A stretch of 64,000 nucleotides of DNA from Thermatribacter velox. Its GTDB lineage: Bacteria; Atribacterota; Atribacteria; Atribacterales; Thermatribacteraceae. This document shows positions 1 through 8,265 of this stretch, in pieces; position 1 is the first letter of the stretch, and each line of letters opens with the position of its first letter. The notes beneath the pieces are model-generated. The model ran no database searches, was not told the DNA's origin, and saw only the letters and a program-made list of their open reading frames with translations. The stretch is from assembly GCF_038396615.1 (NCBI RefSeq), contig NZ_CP121689.1, positions 1,252,001 through 1,316,000 of the forward strand. The letters are read 5' to 3'. Both the position numbers and the translations under genes were made by a program.

Positions 1-81
1 GTCGAAGACAAACGCGAATACGGTAAAAACGTGGTCTTAATTGGACACCTGAAAAGAGAGGAAGAAGTACATGGAGGATAA
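1..81 (+). CDS. C-terminal fragment, possibly RsmD-type methyltransferase
   Basis: This is the last 26 codons of a gene entering from the left edge, ending in TAA at 79-81 and overlapping coaD by 11 bp. The segment [10 protein letters not shown] resembles the closing strand of 16S rRNA (guanine-966) methyltransferase RsmD, which very often sits directly before coaD. The call rests on that context plus a short similarity, so it is tentative. No catalytic motif lies inside the window. Confidence 0.4.
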   Translation, partial: VEDKREYGKNVVLIGHLKREEEVHGG

Positions 82-577
82 GGTATGTCCTACGAAGGCA
101 GAAATCGCCATATATCCGGGTAGTTTTGACCCGGTTACCAACGGACACCTGGATATAATAGAGCGAGCGAGCAAGATATTTCCCCAGCTTGTAGTTGCTG
201 TGCTCAGCAACCCTCAGAAAACCCCGCTATTTACACTGGAAGAGCGCAAAGAAATGCTTCAAAAAAGCACCGAACACCTACCCAACGTGCAGATTGAAAC
301 CTTTAGTGGTCTTCTGGTACGGTTCGCACGCCAGAAAGGATGTCGCATCATAATCAGAGGACTAAGAGCTATCTCGGATTACGAATACGAAACTCAAATA
401 GCTGTGATAAATCGCAAAATGGCTCCCGAGATAGAAACCCTGTTTTTGCCTACCAGTTCTGAATACTCTTATCTGAACTCGACTGTGGTAAAAGAGATAG
501 CTCGCTTTGGAGGATGCTTAGCGAAGCTGGTTCCCCCTTTCGTTGAAAAAAAATTAAAAGAAAAATTTCAAACATAG
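71..577 (+). CDS. coaD: Phosphopantetheine adenylyltransferase
   Basis: CoaD transfers AMP from ATP to 4'-phosphopantetheine, the penultimate step of coenzyme A synthesis, in the cytoplasm. The 168-residue length is normal for the family. The N-terminal nucleotidyltransferase motif [13 protein letters not shown] (about residues 14-26) contains the TNGH signature, and the ISDYEYE and [16 protein letters not shown] segments are typical CoaD sequence. The ATG at 71 is the only in-frame start before the first strand and is preceded by a purine-rich GAGAGGAAGAAG. This gives about ten residues more than usual before the first strand. It starts a coaD-pta-ackA run with 15-33 bp gaps, so CoA synthesis and acetyl-CoA use may be co-expressed (inference). 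Confidence 0.97.
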   Translation: MEDKVCPTKAEIAIYPGSFDPVTNGHLDIIERASKIFPQLVVAVLSNPQKTPLFTLEERKEMLQKSTEHLPNVQIETFSGLLVRFARQKGCRIIIRGLRAISDYEYETQIAVINRKMAPEIETLFLPTSSEYSYLNSTVVKEIARFGGCLAKLVPPFVEKKLKEKFQT

Positions 578-592
578 AAAGGAGATCGCAAC

Positions 593-1588
593 ATGAACAT
601 TCTGGAAAAATTAAAACAAAAAGCCAAGAACCTTAAAAAGCGGATCGTTCTTCCAGAAGGCGATGACGAACGAGTTATTAAAGCAGCGCACGATGCTGCC
701 AACGAGGGCTTGGCAACTGTAACTCTGTTGGGAGAAGAGGAAAACATACGCAACAAGGCAAAAAGCATGGGTCTGGACCTTGGGAAAGTGGAAATCCTCA
801 ACATTCAAGATGATGAAAAAAAGGAGCTATATGCCCAGAAACTTCACGAGCTACGAAAGCAAAAGGGACTTACCTTGGATCAAGCCAGAGAATGGTTGAA
901 AAATCCAATGTATTATGCCTGTATGATGCTTTATGAAGGGCGTGTAGATGGGGTCGTTGCAGGAGCAGTGCTTTCCAGCCCGGATGTAATAAGACCCGCT
1001 CTGCAAATCATCAAAACCGCACCAGGAATAAAACTTGCTTCAAGTTGCTTTTTGATGGTGGTTCCTGATTGCCCGTATGGCGCAAACGGAACTTTCCTTT
1101 ATGCAGATGCTGGCTTTCACCCCAATCCCAGTGCCGAGGAGCTGGCTTATATCGCGATAACCACTGCCAGGACTGCACAGCTTTTACTCGGGGTAACTCC
1201 CTGTGTCGCCATGCTCTCTTTCTCAACTAAGGGCAGTGCCAAGCATGAACTGGTAGATAAAGTGATAGAAGCTACCAGAATCGCACGTTCTTTAAACCCA
1301 GAGCTACTTTTGGATGGAGAATTGCAGGCGGATGCGGCTTTAGTTCCTGAAGTGGGGCAGAGGAAGGCACCAGATAGCCCCGTTGCCGGTAAGGCTAATG
1401 TTTTAATCTTCCCAGACCTCAACGCTGGCAATATTGCTTACAAGCTTACAGAACGTCTGGCTAAAGCTACGGCTATAGGACCAATTTTGCAAGGCCTGGC
1501 GAAACCGGTTAATGACCTTTCTCGAGGTTGCAAGGCTGAAGATATTGTGCTGCAGATAGCGGTAACTGTGCTACAAACCCAATTTTGA
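593..1588 (+). CDS. pta: Phosphate acetyltransferase
   Basis: Pta interconverts acetyl-CoA plus phosphate with acetyl phosphate plus CoA. With 331 residues it is the short form that consists only of the PTA_PTB catalytic domain and lacks the N-terminal regulatory domains of enterobacterial Pta. Recognisable landmarks are KKRIVLPEGDDERVIKAA near the N terminus, the GRVDGVVAGA segment, and FPDLNAGNIAYK near the C terminus. A strong AAAGGAG ribosome-binding site (578-585) precedes the ATG. It lies between coaD and ackA, 33 bp before ackA, as expected for a fermentative acetate and ATP-yielding pathway. Confidence 0.97.
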   Translation: MNILEKLKQKAKNLKKRIVLPEGDDERVIKAAHDAANEGLATVTLLGEEENIRNKAKSMGLDLGKVEILNIQDDEKKELYAQKLHELRKQKGLTLDQAREWLKNPMYYACMMLYEGRVDGVVAGAVLSSPDVIRPALQIIKTAPGIKLASSCFLMVVPDCPYGANGTFLYADAGFHPNPSAEELAYIAITTARTAQLLLGVTPCVAMLSFSTKGSAKHELVDKVIEATRIARSLNPELLLDGELQADAALVPEVGQRKAPDSPVAGKANVLIFPDLNAGNIAYKLTERLAKATAIGPILQGLAKPVNDLSRGCKAEDIVLQIAVTVLQTQF

Positions 1589-1621
1589 ATAAAAACCACG
1601 AAATAGAAAGGATGTAGAAAG

Positions 1622-2827
1622 ATGCTCATACTGGTTGTAAATTGTGGAAGTTCTACCGTCAAGTATCAGCTTTTTGACATGCAAGACCCAGAACAGGGCA
1701 GGGTCATTGCTAAGGGTATTGTGGAACGCATAGGGTTGCCTGGTTCCCGTCTTGAGCACTATTATGATGAAAAATCAGTAATTAGGGAACGCGAAGTGAA
1801 CAATCACAAAGTTGCTCTGGAGTGGATACTGGAGGTGCTCACTGATCCCCAAATAGGCGTTATCCAGAATGTGAAAGAAATTGAAGCAGTAGGGCATAGA
1901 GTGGTACATGGAGGAGAAAAATTCCGCGAGTCAGTGCTGATTGACGATAAGGTTATCGAAGCCGTTCGCGAGTACGTTCAGCTTGCTCCGCTTCATAATC
2001 CCCCCAACATTCTGGGCATTGAAGCCTGTCGCTCAGTATTGCCTGATGTTCCTCAAGTTGCAGTTTTTGACACTGCCTTCCATGCCACTATGCCACCCCA
2101 TGCTTATACCTATGCTATTCCTTATGAATATTACGAAAAGTATCGCATCAGGAGATACGGATTTCATGGAACGTCCCACCGCTACGTTGCTGAACGAACT
2201 GCAAAAATACTGAGAAGAGACCTGTCTTCTCTAAAACTTATTACCTGCCACATGGGAAGCGGAGTGAGTTTTGCAGCGATAAAAAACGGGGAATCAATTG
2301 ACACCTCTATGGGTTTTACTCCCCTGGAGGGACTGATAATGGGAACTCGCTGTGGAGATATTGACCCTGCCATAGTTCTTTTCTTGATGGAAAAAGAAGG
2401 TCTCTCCATCAAAGAAATGGACGAAATCCTTAACAAAAAAAGTGGAGTTCTGGGTGTGTCTGGAATCAGCAGTGATACCCGGGATATCGAAGATGCTGCA
2501 CCCAGCAATCCAAGAGCACAACTCACCTTGGACCTCATAGCCTATCGGGCAAAAAAATACATTGGAGCCTATTATGCTGTACTGGGTGGTTTAGACGCTC
2601 TGGTTTTCACGGCCGGAATCGGAGAAAACTCCTCATATATCAGGAAATCAATATGTGAAGGACTTGAACATCTGGGTATAACTATTGATGAAGCAAAAAA
2701 CACCGTTCGGAGAAAAGAGGCGGTTATTAGCCAAGATGGGGCACCCGTAAAAGTGATGGTTGTCCCTACCAATGAGGAACTGATGATTGCCCGGGACACC
2801 TGGAGGCTGGTTGCTCAGAAGAGGTGA
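1622..2827 (+). CDS. ackA: Acetate kinase
   Basis: AckA converts acetyl phosphate and ADP to acetate and ATP. The 401-residue length is typical. The N-terminal phosphate loop reads VNCGSSTVKYQLF, and the ASKHA-fold motifs HMGSGVSFAAI and DTSMGFTPLEG are present, as is FTAGIGENS near the C terminus. The ATG has a GAAAGGATG ribosome-binding site. With the upstream pta gene it forms the classical substrate-level phosphorylation pair; the direction in vivo cannot be read from sequence. Its TGA overlaps a possible upstream GTG of the next gene. Confidence 0.98.
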   Translation: MLILVVNCGSSTVKYQLFDMQDPEQGRVIAKGIVERIGLPGSRLEHYYDEKSVIREREVNNHKVALEWILEVLTDPQIGVIQNVKEIEAVGHRVVHGGEKFRESVLIDDKVIEAVREYVQLAPLHNPPNILGIEACRSVLPDVPQVAVFDTAFHATMPPHAYTYAIPYEYYEKYRIRRYGFHGTSHRYVAERTAKILRRDLSSLKLITCHMGSGVSFAAIKNGESIDTSMGFTPLEGLIMGTRCGDIDPAIVLFLMEKEGLSIKEMDEILNKKSGVLGVSGISSDTRDIEDAAPSNPRAQLTLDLIAYRAKKYIGAYYAVLGGLDALVFTAGIGENSSYIRKSICEGLEHLGITIDEAKNTVRRKEAVISQDGAPVKVMVVPTNEELMIARDTWRLVAQKR

Positions 2828-2832
2828 CAGAA

Positions 2833-3366
2833 GTGAAGGTTTATATTGGGGATGTTAAAAAAAGAGCCGGGGGGAAAAGTCACGAAGAAATAGAGGAAGT
2901 AATGGATTCCTTTTATTTTCGTCAGGAAAAGATTCTTTTTGCCGATAAAGTTCATGCTTCGCTGGATATAACCAACTGTGATACCGAAATAATGATCGAG
3001 GGCAAAATCAACACTCTTTTAATACTCACCTGCTCCAGATGTCTGGAGCCGTTTGTTTACGACCTATCAGCGAACTTACGCCTTGAATGTCGCAATTTGA
3101 ACCGCTTGCACCGCTCATCTGAAATCGAAGCAGAAGCAAAAGAAGCTGACGAAATAAAATATTTTGTCGAAGAGGAGAGCTACCTTGATATAACTCAGGA
3201 AGTCAGGGAAAGTGTCATCGTCAACTTGCCTATGAAGCCTCTCTGTAAGCCGGATTGCAAAGGTATTTGTCCAGTTTGCGGGAAGAACCGTAACCGTGAA
3301 AGCTGTAGTTGTCAGAGGGAGGAAATAGATCCTCGTCTTGCAATATTGAAAAACTGGCGACCTTAA
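2833..3366 (+). CDS. yceD: YceD/DUF177 family protein
   Basis: This is a YceD (DUF177) protein, a family linked to 23S rRNA accumulation and nearly always encoded just before rpmF, as here. The C-terminal half holds a cysteine cluster of the form C-x3-C-x3-C-x2-C ending in SCSC (CKPDCKGICPVCGKN), plausibly metal binding. Two GTG starts are possible, 2824 (overlapping ackA) and 2833. I prefer 2833 because the GAGGTGA at 2821-2827 is then correctly spaced; this gives 177 residues. The biochemical role of the family is poorly defined, so the name reflects homology and context only. Confidence 0.85.
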   Translation: MKVYIGDVKKRAGGKSHEEIEEVMDSFYFRQEKILFADKVHASLDITNCDTEIMIEGKINTLLILTCSRCLEPFVYDLSANLRLECRNLNRLHRSSEIEAEAKEADEIKYFVEEESYLDITQEVRESVIVNLPMKPLCKPDCKGICPVCGKNRNRESCSCQREEIDPRLAILKNWRP

Positions 3367-3379
3367 CCAAGTATTTCTT

Positions 3380-3408
3380 TTGCAAGCAGTCGAGAAATGT
3401 TTTATACT
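3380..3408 (+). promoter_or_regulatory. Predicted sigma70-type promoter for rpmF-plsX-fab genes
   Basis: TTGCAA at 3380-3385 and TATACT at 3403-3408 are separated by 17 bp in the 74-bp gap after yceD. This could start a transcript for rpmF and the fatty acid genes independently of ackA-yceD. It is predicted by consensus match only. Confidence 0.5.
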
Positions 3409-3440
3409 ATCCTACAACCTGGATTGGAAGAGGTGATATC

Positions 3441-3620
3441 ATGGCGAATTTGACCAATAAAACTTCTCGCTGTCGGAGAAACAAAAGAAGAACTCATTGG
3501 GTCATAAAAGCACCGAACCTGGTGAGTTGTCCCCACTGTCACATGCCCAAACTACCTCATCGAATTTGCCCTGAGTGCGGGTACTATAACGGTAAGCAGA
3601 TAGTTGAAAAAGAGGAGTAA
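3441..3620 (+). CDS. rpmF: Large ribosomal subunit protein bL32
   Basis: This 59-residue protein is ribosomal protein L32. The basic N-terminal half (TSRCRRNKRRTHW) is followed by two Cys pairs, CPHC and CPEC, so this is the zinc-binding C+ form. The ATG at 3441 is chosen because GAAGAGGTGAT lies just upstream and the protein then begins in the usual MANxxxK style; the reading frame stays open further upstream but that region overlaps yceD and has no L32-like sequence. It sits between yceD and plsX, the order conserved in most bacteria. Confidence 0.96.
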   Translation: MANLTNKTSRCRRNKRRTHWVIKAPNLVSCPHCHMPKLPHRICPECGYYNGKQIVEKEE

Positions 3621-3632
3621 TCATCGTCACCC

Positions 3633-4634
3633 ATGAAAATAGCGATTGACGCCTGGGGTGGAGATTTTGCACCCCATGAGATCTTAAAAGGAGTAAAAGA
3701 AAGCTACACTGAAGACTGTAGCTTAATCCTGGTTGGTCCAAGGGAACAGCTAATCCGCCTTTATTCGGAATACCAGATGGATGAGGCCAGGTTTCCCATA
3801 GAAAATGCACCCCAGATTATTGCCATGGACGAGAACCCTACTGAAGCGGTGCGCAAAAAACCATTGTCCAGTATATGTAGAGGAATTCAGTTGCTGGCGG
3901 AGAAAAAAGTCGATGCTTTTGTGTCTGCAGGTAGCACAGGAGCTGTAATGGCAGCTGCCTGGCTGGGGTTGGAGAGAATTGCCGGCGTAGAAAGACCAGC
4001 CATTGTTACCTCTATACCGAACTCCAGGGCATATACTTTGCTGCTCGATGTAGGGGCTAATGTTGATTGTAAACCCCGACATCTGCTCCACTTTGCAGTT
4101 ATGGGAGCAGAATATGCCAAAATCACCCTGGGTCTGGACAACCCCAAAGTAGGTCTCCTCAGCATAGGTGAAGAAGAGAATAAGGGAAACGAGCTTTCCA
4201 AGGCTGCCTATAAGCTCCTAAAAAGTAGAGAGCATATGCTTAATTTTGATTTTATTGGTAATGTTGAGGGCTACAACATTGTTGATGGCAAGGCAGATGT
4301 GGTGGTTTGTGATGGTTTTACGGGGAATGCGTTGCTTAAGTTTGGAGAAGGCATCATAGAACTGATTTTCAAAATCATACGGGAGAACGTCACAGAACCA
4401 GCTTTGGTAATGAGAATCAAAGAGACCTGGAAGGCTTTCGATTGGAGTGAATATGGTGGAGCACCATTGCTCGGAGTGGAGGGGGTCTGCCTGATATGTC
4501 ATGGGAAAACAAGGGCAAAAGGTATTAAAAGCGCAATTCTGAAAGCCAAAGAACTGGTGGAAAATGGCATAGTTCCTGCTATTCGAGAACGACTATCCAG
4601 ACTCAACACTGAAGAGGCAAGAGGTGCAAAATGA
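3633..4634 (+). CDS. plsX: Phosphate acyltransferase PlsX
   Basis: PlsX makes acyl-phosphate from acyl-ACP and phosphate, feeding PlsY-dependent phospholipid synthesis at the membrane. The 333-residue length and the landmarks KIAIDAWGGDFAPHEILKG (N terminus; usually AMGGD), SAGSTGAVMAAA and CDGFTGNALLKFGEG are diagnostic. The usual DAMGGD is DAWGGD here. It follows rpmF by 12 bp and overlaps the next gene by 4 bp, which points to translational coupling inside the lipid operon. Confidence 0.96.
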   Translation: MKIAIDAWGGDFAPHEILKGVKESYTEDCSLILVGPREQLIRLYSEYQMDEARFPIENAPQIIAMDENPTEAVRKKPLSSICRGIQLLAEKKVDAFVSAGSTGAVMAAAWLGLERIAGVERPAIVTSIPNSRAYTLLLDVGANVDCKPRHLLHFAVMGAEYAKITLGLDNPKVGLLSIGEEENKGNELSKAAYKLLKSREHMLNFDFIGNVEGYNIVDGKADVVVCDGFTGNALLKFGEGIIELIFKIIRENVTEPALVMRIKETWKAFDWSEYGGAPLLGVEGVCLICHGKTRAKGIKSAILKAKELVENGIVPAIRERLSRLNTEEARGAK

Positions 4635-5575
4635 AGACAAGGGTTACTGAAATACTGGGAATCGATGTGCCCATCATTCAGGGAGGAATGGCCTGGGTGG
4701 CTACCGCCCCACTGGTTGCTGCGGTATCTGAAGCCGGTGGATTGGGGGTCATTGGTACCGGCAACATGACTGGAGAGGAGCTGCGCTCGGAAATCCGTAG
4801 AACCCGGTCGCTTACCAGCAAGCCATTCGGAGTTAACCTGATGCTCCTTTCTCCTCAAATTCAGGAGCAGATAAAGGTGGTTAAGGAAGAAAGAGTTCCT
4901 GTGGTCACTACTGGAGCAGGCAATCCTGGTCACCTTATAGAGGATTTTGCAAAGCTCGGAATAATCACCATTCCTGTAGTTGCTTCTGTATCCTTAGCGA
5001 AGCGCTTGCAGAAAAACGGTGCCAGAATGGTCATTGCAGAAGGAATGGAGTCAGGGGGACACGTGGGAGAAATTACTACGCTCTGTTTGATTCCCCAGGT
5101 GGTAGACGCTCTGGATGTACCAGTTATTGCTGCAGGAGGAATAGCAGATGGAAGGGGTATGGCAGCGTGCTTTGCTCTTGGAGCAGAGGGTGTTCAAATA
5201 GGAACCCGTTTTATATGCAGTGAGGAGTGTGAAGTGCATCCTGCCTACAAAGAAGCTATAGTGAAAGCTTCGGACCGTTCTACTGTGGTAACAGGAACAT
5301 CTACGGGACATCCTGTACGCTGTCTCAGAAACAAGCTTGCTCGTAAGTTTGAACTTCTGGAAAAGCAAGGTGCTTGCAGGGAAGAAATAGAGGCGCTGGG
5401 TGCTGGCAAACTGAAAGAAGCTACCTGCGGTAATGTTCAGGATGGGTCAGTAATGATGGGACAGATTGCAGGATTGATTAATGATATCAAACCCGTTAAA
5501 GCAATTATTGCTGAGCTTTTGGAGGAGTGCAAACAGACTATTAGCAGATTATACGCTGAGGTAGTGGAGCAATGA
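4631..5575 (+). CDS. fabK: Enoyl-ACP reductase II (FabK type)
   Basis: This FMN-dependent enoyl-ACP reductase performs the last step of each fatty acid elongation cycle. It belongs to the nitronate monooxygenase/FabK TIM-barrel superfamily. IIQGGMAWVATAPLVAAVSE at the N terminus, ESGGHVGEITTLCLIPQVVDA and PVIAAGGIADGRGMAACFALG are FabK-like. Its position between plsX and fabD, with 4-bp overlaps on both sides, supports fatty acid synthesis rather than nitronate oxidation. It occupies the slot where fabH is found in many genomes; no fabH or fabF is present in this cluster. Confidence 0.9.
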   Translation: MKTRVTEILGIDVPIIQGGMAWVATAPLVAAVSEAGGLGVIGTGNMTGEELRSEIRRTRSLTSKPFGVNLMLLSPQIQEQIKVVKEERVPVVTTGAGNPGHLIEDFAKLGIITIPVVASVSLAKRLQKNGARMVIAEGMESGGHVGEITTLCLIPQVVDALDVPVIAAGGIADGRGMAACFALGAEGVQIGTRFICSEECEVHPAYKEAIVKASDRSTVVTGTSTGHPVRCLRNKLARKFELLEKQGACREEIEALGAGKLKEATCGNVQDGSVMMGQIAGLINDIKPVKAIIAELLEECKQTISRLYAEVVEQ

Positions 5576-6513
5576 AGAAATCTGTGTTTCTGTTTCCTGG
5601 TCAGGGTTCTCAGAAAGTAGGTATGATAAGCACTTTTTTAGAAGATTTTCCATCTCAAACCAAAAAGCTATTTGAGACTGCGAACCAAATCTGCAATCGA
5701 GACCTTCTGAAACTTGCACTGGAAGGACCTGAGGAAGAGCTAAGCTTGACTTACTACACGCAACCAGTTATACTGACGACCAGCTTTTTAATTTTTTCAA
5801 TTTTGGAGAAACATGCTTTTGAGCCTGAAGTAGTGGCCGGACACAGTCTGGGGGAATACTCGGCTCTTGCCTGTGCAAAGAGTATCGGTTTTGAAGAAGC
5901 AGTTTTCCTGGTACATCAAAGAGGTAAGTTAATGCAAGAAGCTGTGGAAGCCAATACAGGTATCATGGTGGCGATAATTGGCCTTGATTTAGAAGAAGTG
6001 GAAGAGATGGTTAGTGAGCTTTTGCAGCAAGGACGAATAGAAATTGCGAACATTAATGGCCCGGATCAGGTCGTGATATCCTTGGAAAAGACCCTTGAAA
6101 ATGACCTCTTGTCCAGAGCCAGAGAACGAGGGGCTAAAAGAGCGGTAACCTTAAACGTGAGCGCTCCTTTTCACTCTTCGTTTATGGAACCAGCTAAAAA
6201 TAAATTTGCCGCTTTTCTTGAAAACATAGACTTTAAAAAACCAAAATATACCTACATAAGCAATGTCACCGCTAAGCCTGTGGAAGAACCTCAGGTTATT
6301 AAGGAACTACTTATAGAACAGATGACCAGCACGGTTCGCTGGAGAGAGATAATTGATTACCTCTATCACCATGCCTATCGGACTTTTATAGAAGTAGGAC
6401 CTGGAAAGGTCCTTGGTAACCTCCTTAAAAAACAATATCCAGATGTGAGAGTTGCCTTTACTCATACGAGCAAGAATTTGAAAGAACTACTGGAAAGAGG
6501 CGAACTTTCATGA
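5572..6513 (+). CDS. fabD: Malonyl-CoA:ACP transacylase
   Basis: FabD loads malonyl groups onto acyl carrier protein. The protein is 313 residues, the usual size. The N-terminal FPGQGSQ, the nucleophilic Ser in GHSLGEYSAL, and the catalytic His in SAPFHSSFM are all intact, and IEVGPGKVLGNL is the normal C-terminal motif. It overlaps fabK upstream and fabG downstream by 4 bp each, so it is probably translated as part of one polycistronic message. Confidence 0.97.
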   Translation: MKKSVFLFPGQGSQKVGMISTFLEDFPSQTKKLFETANQICNRDLLKLALEGPEEELSLTYYTQPVILTTSFLIFSILEKHAFEPEVVAGHSLGEYSALACAKSIGFEEAVFLVHQRGKLMQEAVEANTGIMVAIIGLDLEEVEEMVSELLQQGRIEIANINGPDQVVISLEKTLENDLLSRARERGAKRAVTLNVSAPFHSSFMEPAKNKFAAFLENIDFKKPKYTYISNVTAKPVEEPQVIKELLIEQMTSTVRWREIIDYLYHHAYRTFIEVGPGKVLGNLLKKQYPDVRVAFTHTSKNLKELLERGELS

Positions 6514-7259
6514 GTGCTTTTGAAAATCAGGTGGCCATAATAACTGGAGGACGGCGAGGAATTGGTAAAGCAATTGCTCTGAAACTTGGTAAAGGTGGAG
6601 CCCGTATTGCCTTCAATGATGTTGGTCAGCCAGAAGAGATAACCGAAACTGTGGAAGAATTTCGTTCTGCAGGCATAGAGGCCAGAGGGTATCTCGTGGA
6701 CGTAACCAATCGAGATGCAGTGCAAAAAATGATAGAGGATATAATAAGTTTTTGGGGAAGGATAGACATCCTGGTAAATAATGCCGGCATCACCAGAGAC
6801 GGGTTGTTCTTGAGAATGAAGGACGAAGACTGGCAAAAAGTTATCGATGTTTGCCTGCAGGGAACCTACAACTTTACCAAAGAAGTTTTGAAATATATGG
6901 TAAAACAAAAATACGGCCGCATTATAAATATCTCTTCTGTAGTGGGAGTCATGGGTAATGCGGGACAGACCAACTACTCCACCGCTAAGGCGGCAATACT
7001 TGGTTTTACCAAATCCTTAGCCAGAGAAGTGGCTGCACGAGGTATAACGGTCAACGCTGTGGCACCAGGCTTTATAGACACTGATATGACCCGCAGGTTG
7101 CCTGAAGAAGTCAAAAAATTGTGGATAGACCAAATACCTATGAGAAGAGGTGGATATCCTGAAGACGTTGCAGAAGCGGTTGCTTTCCTCGCTTCAAAAG
7201 CTTCGGGTTACATCACAGGGCAGACCATCCATGTCAATGGTGGTATGCTGATGTTATAA
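6510..7259 (+). CDS. fabG: 3-oxoacyl-ACP reductase
   Basis: FabG is the NADPH-dependent ketoreductase of fatty acid synthesis, a 249-residue short-chain dehydrogenase. The cofactor motif TGGRRGIGKAIA, the NNAG motif, and the catalytic Ser-Tyr-Lys (ISS...NYSTAK) are present, and the C terminus GYITGQTIHVNGGM is characteristic of FabG. It is embedded between fabD and acpP, which separates it from the general SDR gene at 20233. Confidence 0.96.
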   Translation: MSAFENQVAIITGGRRGIGKAIALKLGKGGARIAFNDVGQPEEITETVEEFRSAGIEARGYLVDVTNRDAVQKMIEDIISFWGRIDILVNNAGITRDGLFLRMKDEDWQKVIDVCLQGTYNFTKEVLKYMVKQKYGRIINISSVVGVMGNAGQTNYSTAKAAILGFTKSLAREVAARGITVNAVAPGFIDTDMTRRLPEEVKKLWIDQIPMRRGGYPEDVAEAVAFLASKASGYITGQTIHVNGGMLML

Positions 7260-7297
7260 TATAAATTCTCAAAGCTCTCCTTTAGGAGGTGTAAACA

Positions 7298-7531
7298 ATG
7301 GACGTTTTCTCCAAAGTAAAAGAAATTATTGTAGACCAGCTTGGTGTTGATGAGGACGAGGTAACTCCCGATGCGTCCTTTATAGATGATCTGGGCGCAG
7401 ATTCTCTGGACATTGTGGAGCTCATAATGGCTTTTGAAGAAGAATTCGACATTGATATCCCAGACGAAGACGCAGAAAAAATCACCACTGTCGGAGAGGC
7501 TGTAGAATACATAGAATCCAAAATCAGCTGA
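7298..7531 (+). CDS. acpP: Acyl carrier protein
   Basis: The acyl carrier protein is a 77-residue acidic helical protein. The phosphopantetheine attachment Ser is S36 in [20 protein letters not shown], the canonical ACP motif. A strong TTTAGGAGGTG ribosome-binding site precedes the ATG, fitting the high expression expected of ACP. The enzyme that activates it, AcpS, is encoded at 40565-40969. In many bacteria fabF follows acpP; here rnc follows directly after 19 bp. Confidence 0.98.
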   Translation: MDVFSKVKEIIVDQLGVDEDEVTPDASFIDDLGADSLDIVELIMAFEEEFDIDIPDEDAEKITTVGEAVEYIESKIS

Positions 7532-7550
7532 TTGAATTCTCTCTGGGCTC

Positions 7551-8255
7551 ATGAGCGGGCAGTTTTGTGAAAATCTGTCACGGCTGGAAGAAAAGTTAGG
7601 ATACAAGTTCAGGGATCCAAAGTGGTTGGAAACTGCCCTGAAGCACAAGTCGGCCCTGGAAGGTAGAGACGGAGAGTGTAACGATAAGCTCGAATGGTTA
7701 GGGGATGCGGTAGTCGGCTTATTCATAGCCGACTACCTCTTTTATAACTATGATAAACCCCGGAGCTGGCTTTCACTGATGAAATCAAAGTGGGCCAGTG
7801 AGGAATGCCTGGCGAGAGTAGCGCGTAGGATTGATTTAGGAAGTTTTGTGAAATTGGGAAAAGGAGAGGAAAAAAGCGGAGGTAGAGAAAAGGACTCCAT
7901 AATTTCCAGTACGTTGGAAGCGGTAGTTGGAGCTGTCTTTGTAGATTCAGGTTCTTATGAAGCTACCAAAAAGGTGCTTGAAAAAATATTCCTAAAAGAA
8001 GAAAGTCTGGAATTTTTGTTCTTGCCTCTGAATTACAAGGGTTTGCTTCAGAGGTGGTGTCTCCAGAAGATGGAATGTATTCCTAAATACGAGGTAATTC
8101 AGGAAGACAAGGCCTTCCCCAGATATCTGGTAGGGGTAAAAATAAATGGGAAGATAGTCGCTTACGGAGAAGGACCTAACAAGAAAAAGGCTGAACAGGC
8201 TGCAGCGAGGCAAGCTTGGGAAGCCCTGGTTGCCGAAAATCATAGACCCCATTAG
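7551..8255 (+). CDS. rnc: Ribonuclease III
   Basis: RNase III cleaves double-stranded RNA and processes rRNA precursors. The protein has 234 residues. The catalytic signature reads DKLEWLGDAVVGLFIADYLF, with a second acidic site in STLEAVVGAVFVDSG. A C-terminal dsRNA-binding domain includes GEGPNKKKAEQAAARQAWEAL. The rnc-smc-ftsY order is conserved in many phyla. The upstream gap has only a weak ribosome-binding site (TCTCTGGGC). Confidence 0.96.
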   Translation: MSGQFCENLSRLEEKLGYKFRDPKWLETALKHKSALEGRDGECNDKLEWLGDAVVGLFIADYLFYNYDKPRSWLSLMKSKWASEECLARVARRIDLGSFVKLGKGEEKSGGREKDSIISSTLEAVVGAVFVDSGSYEATKKVLEKIFLKEESLEFLFLPLNYKGLLQRWCLQKMECIPKYEVIQEDKAFPRYLVGVKINGKIVAYGEGPNKKKAEQAAARQAWEALVAENHRPH

Positions 8256-8265
8256 TCCACTATAC

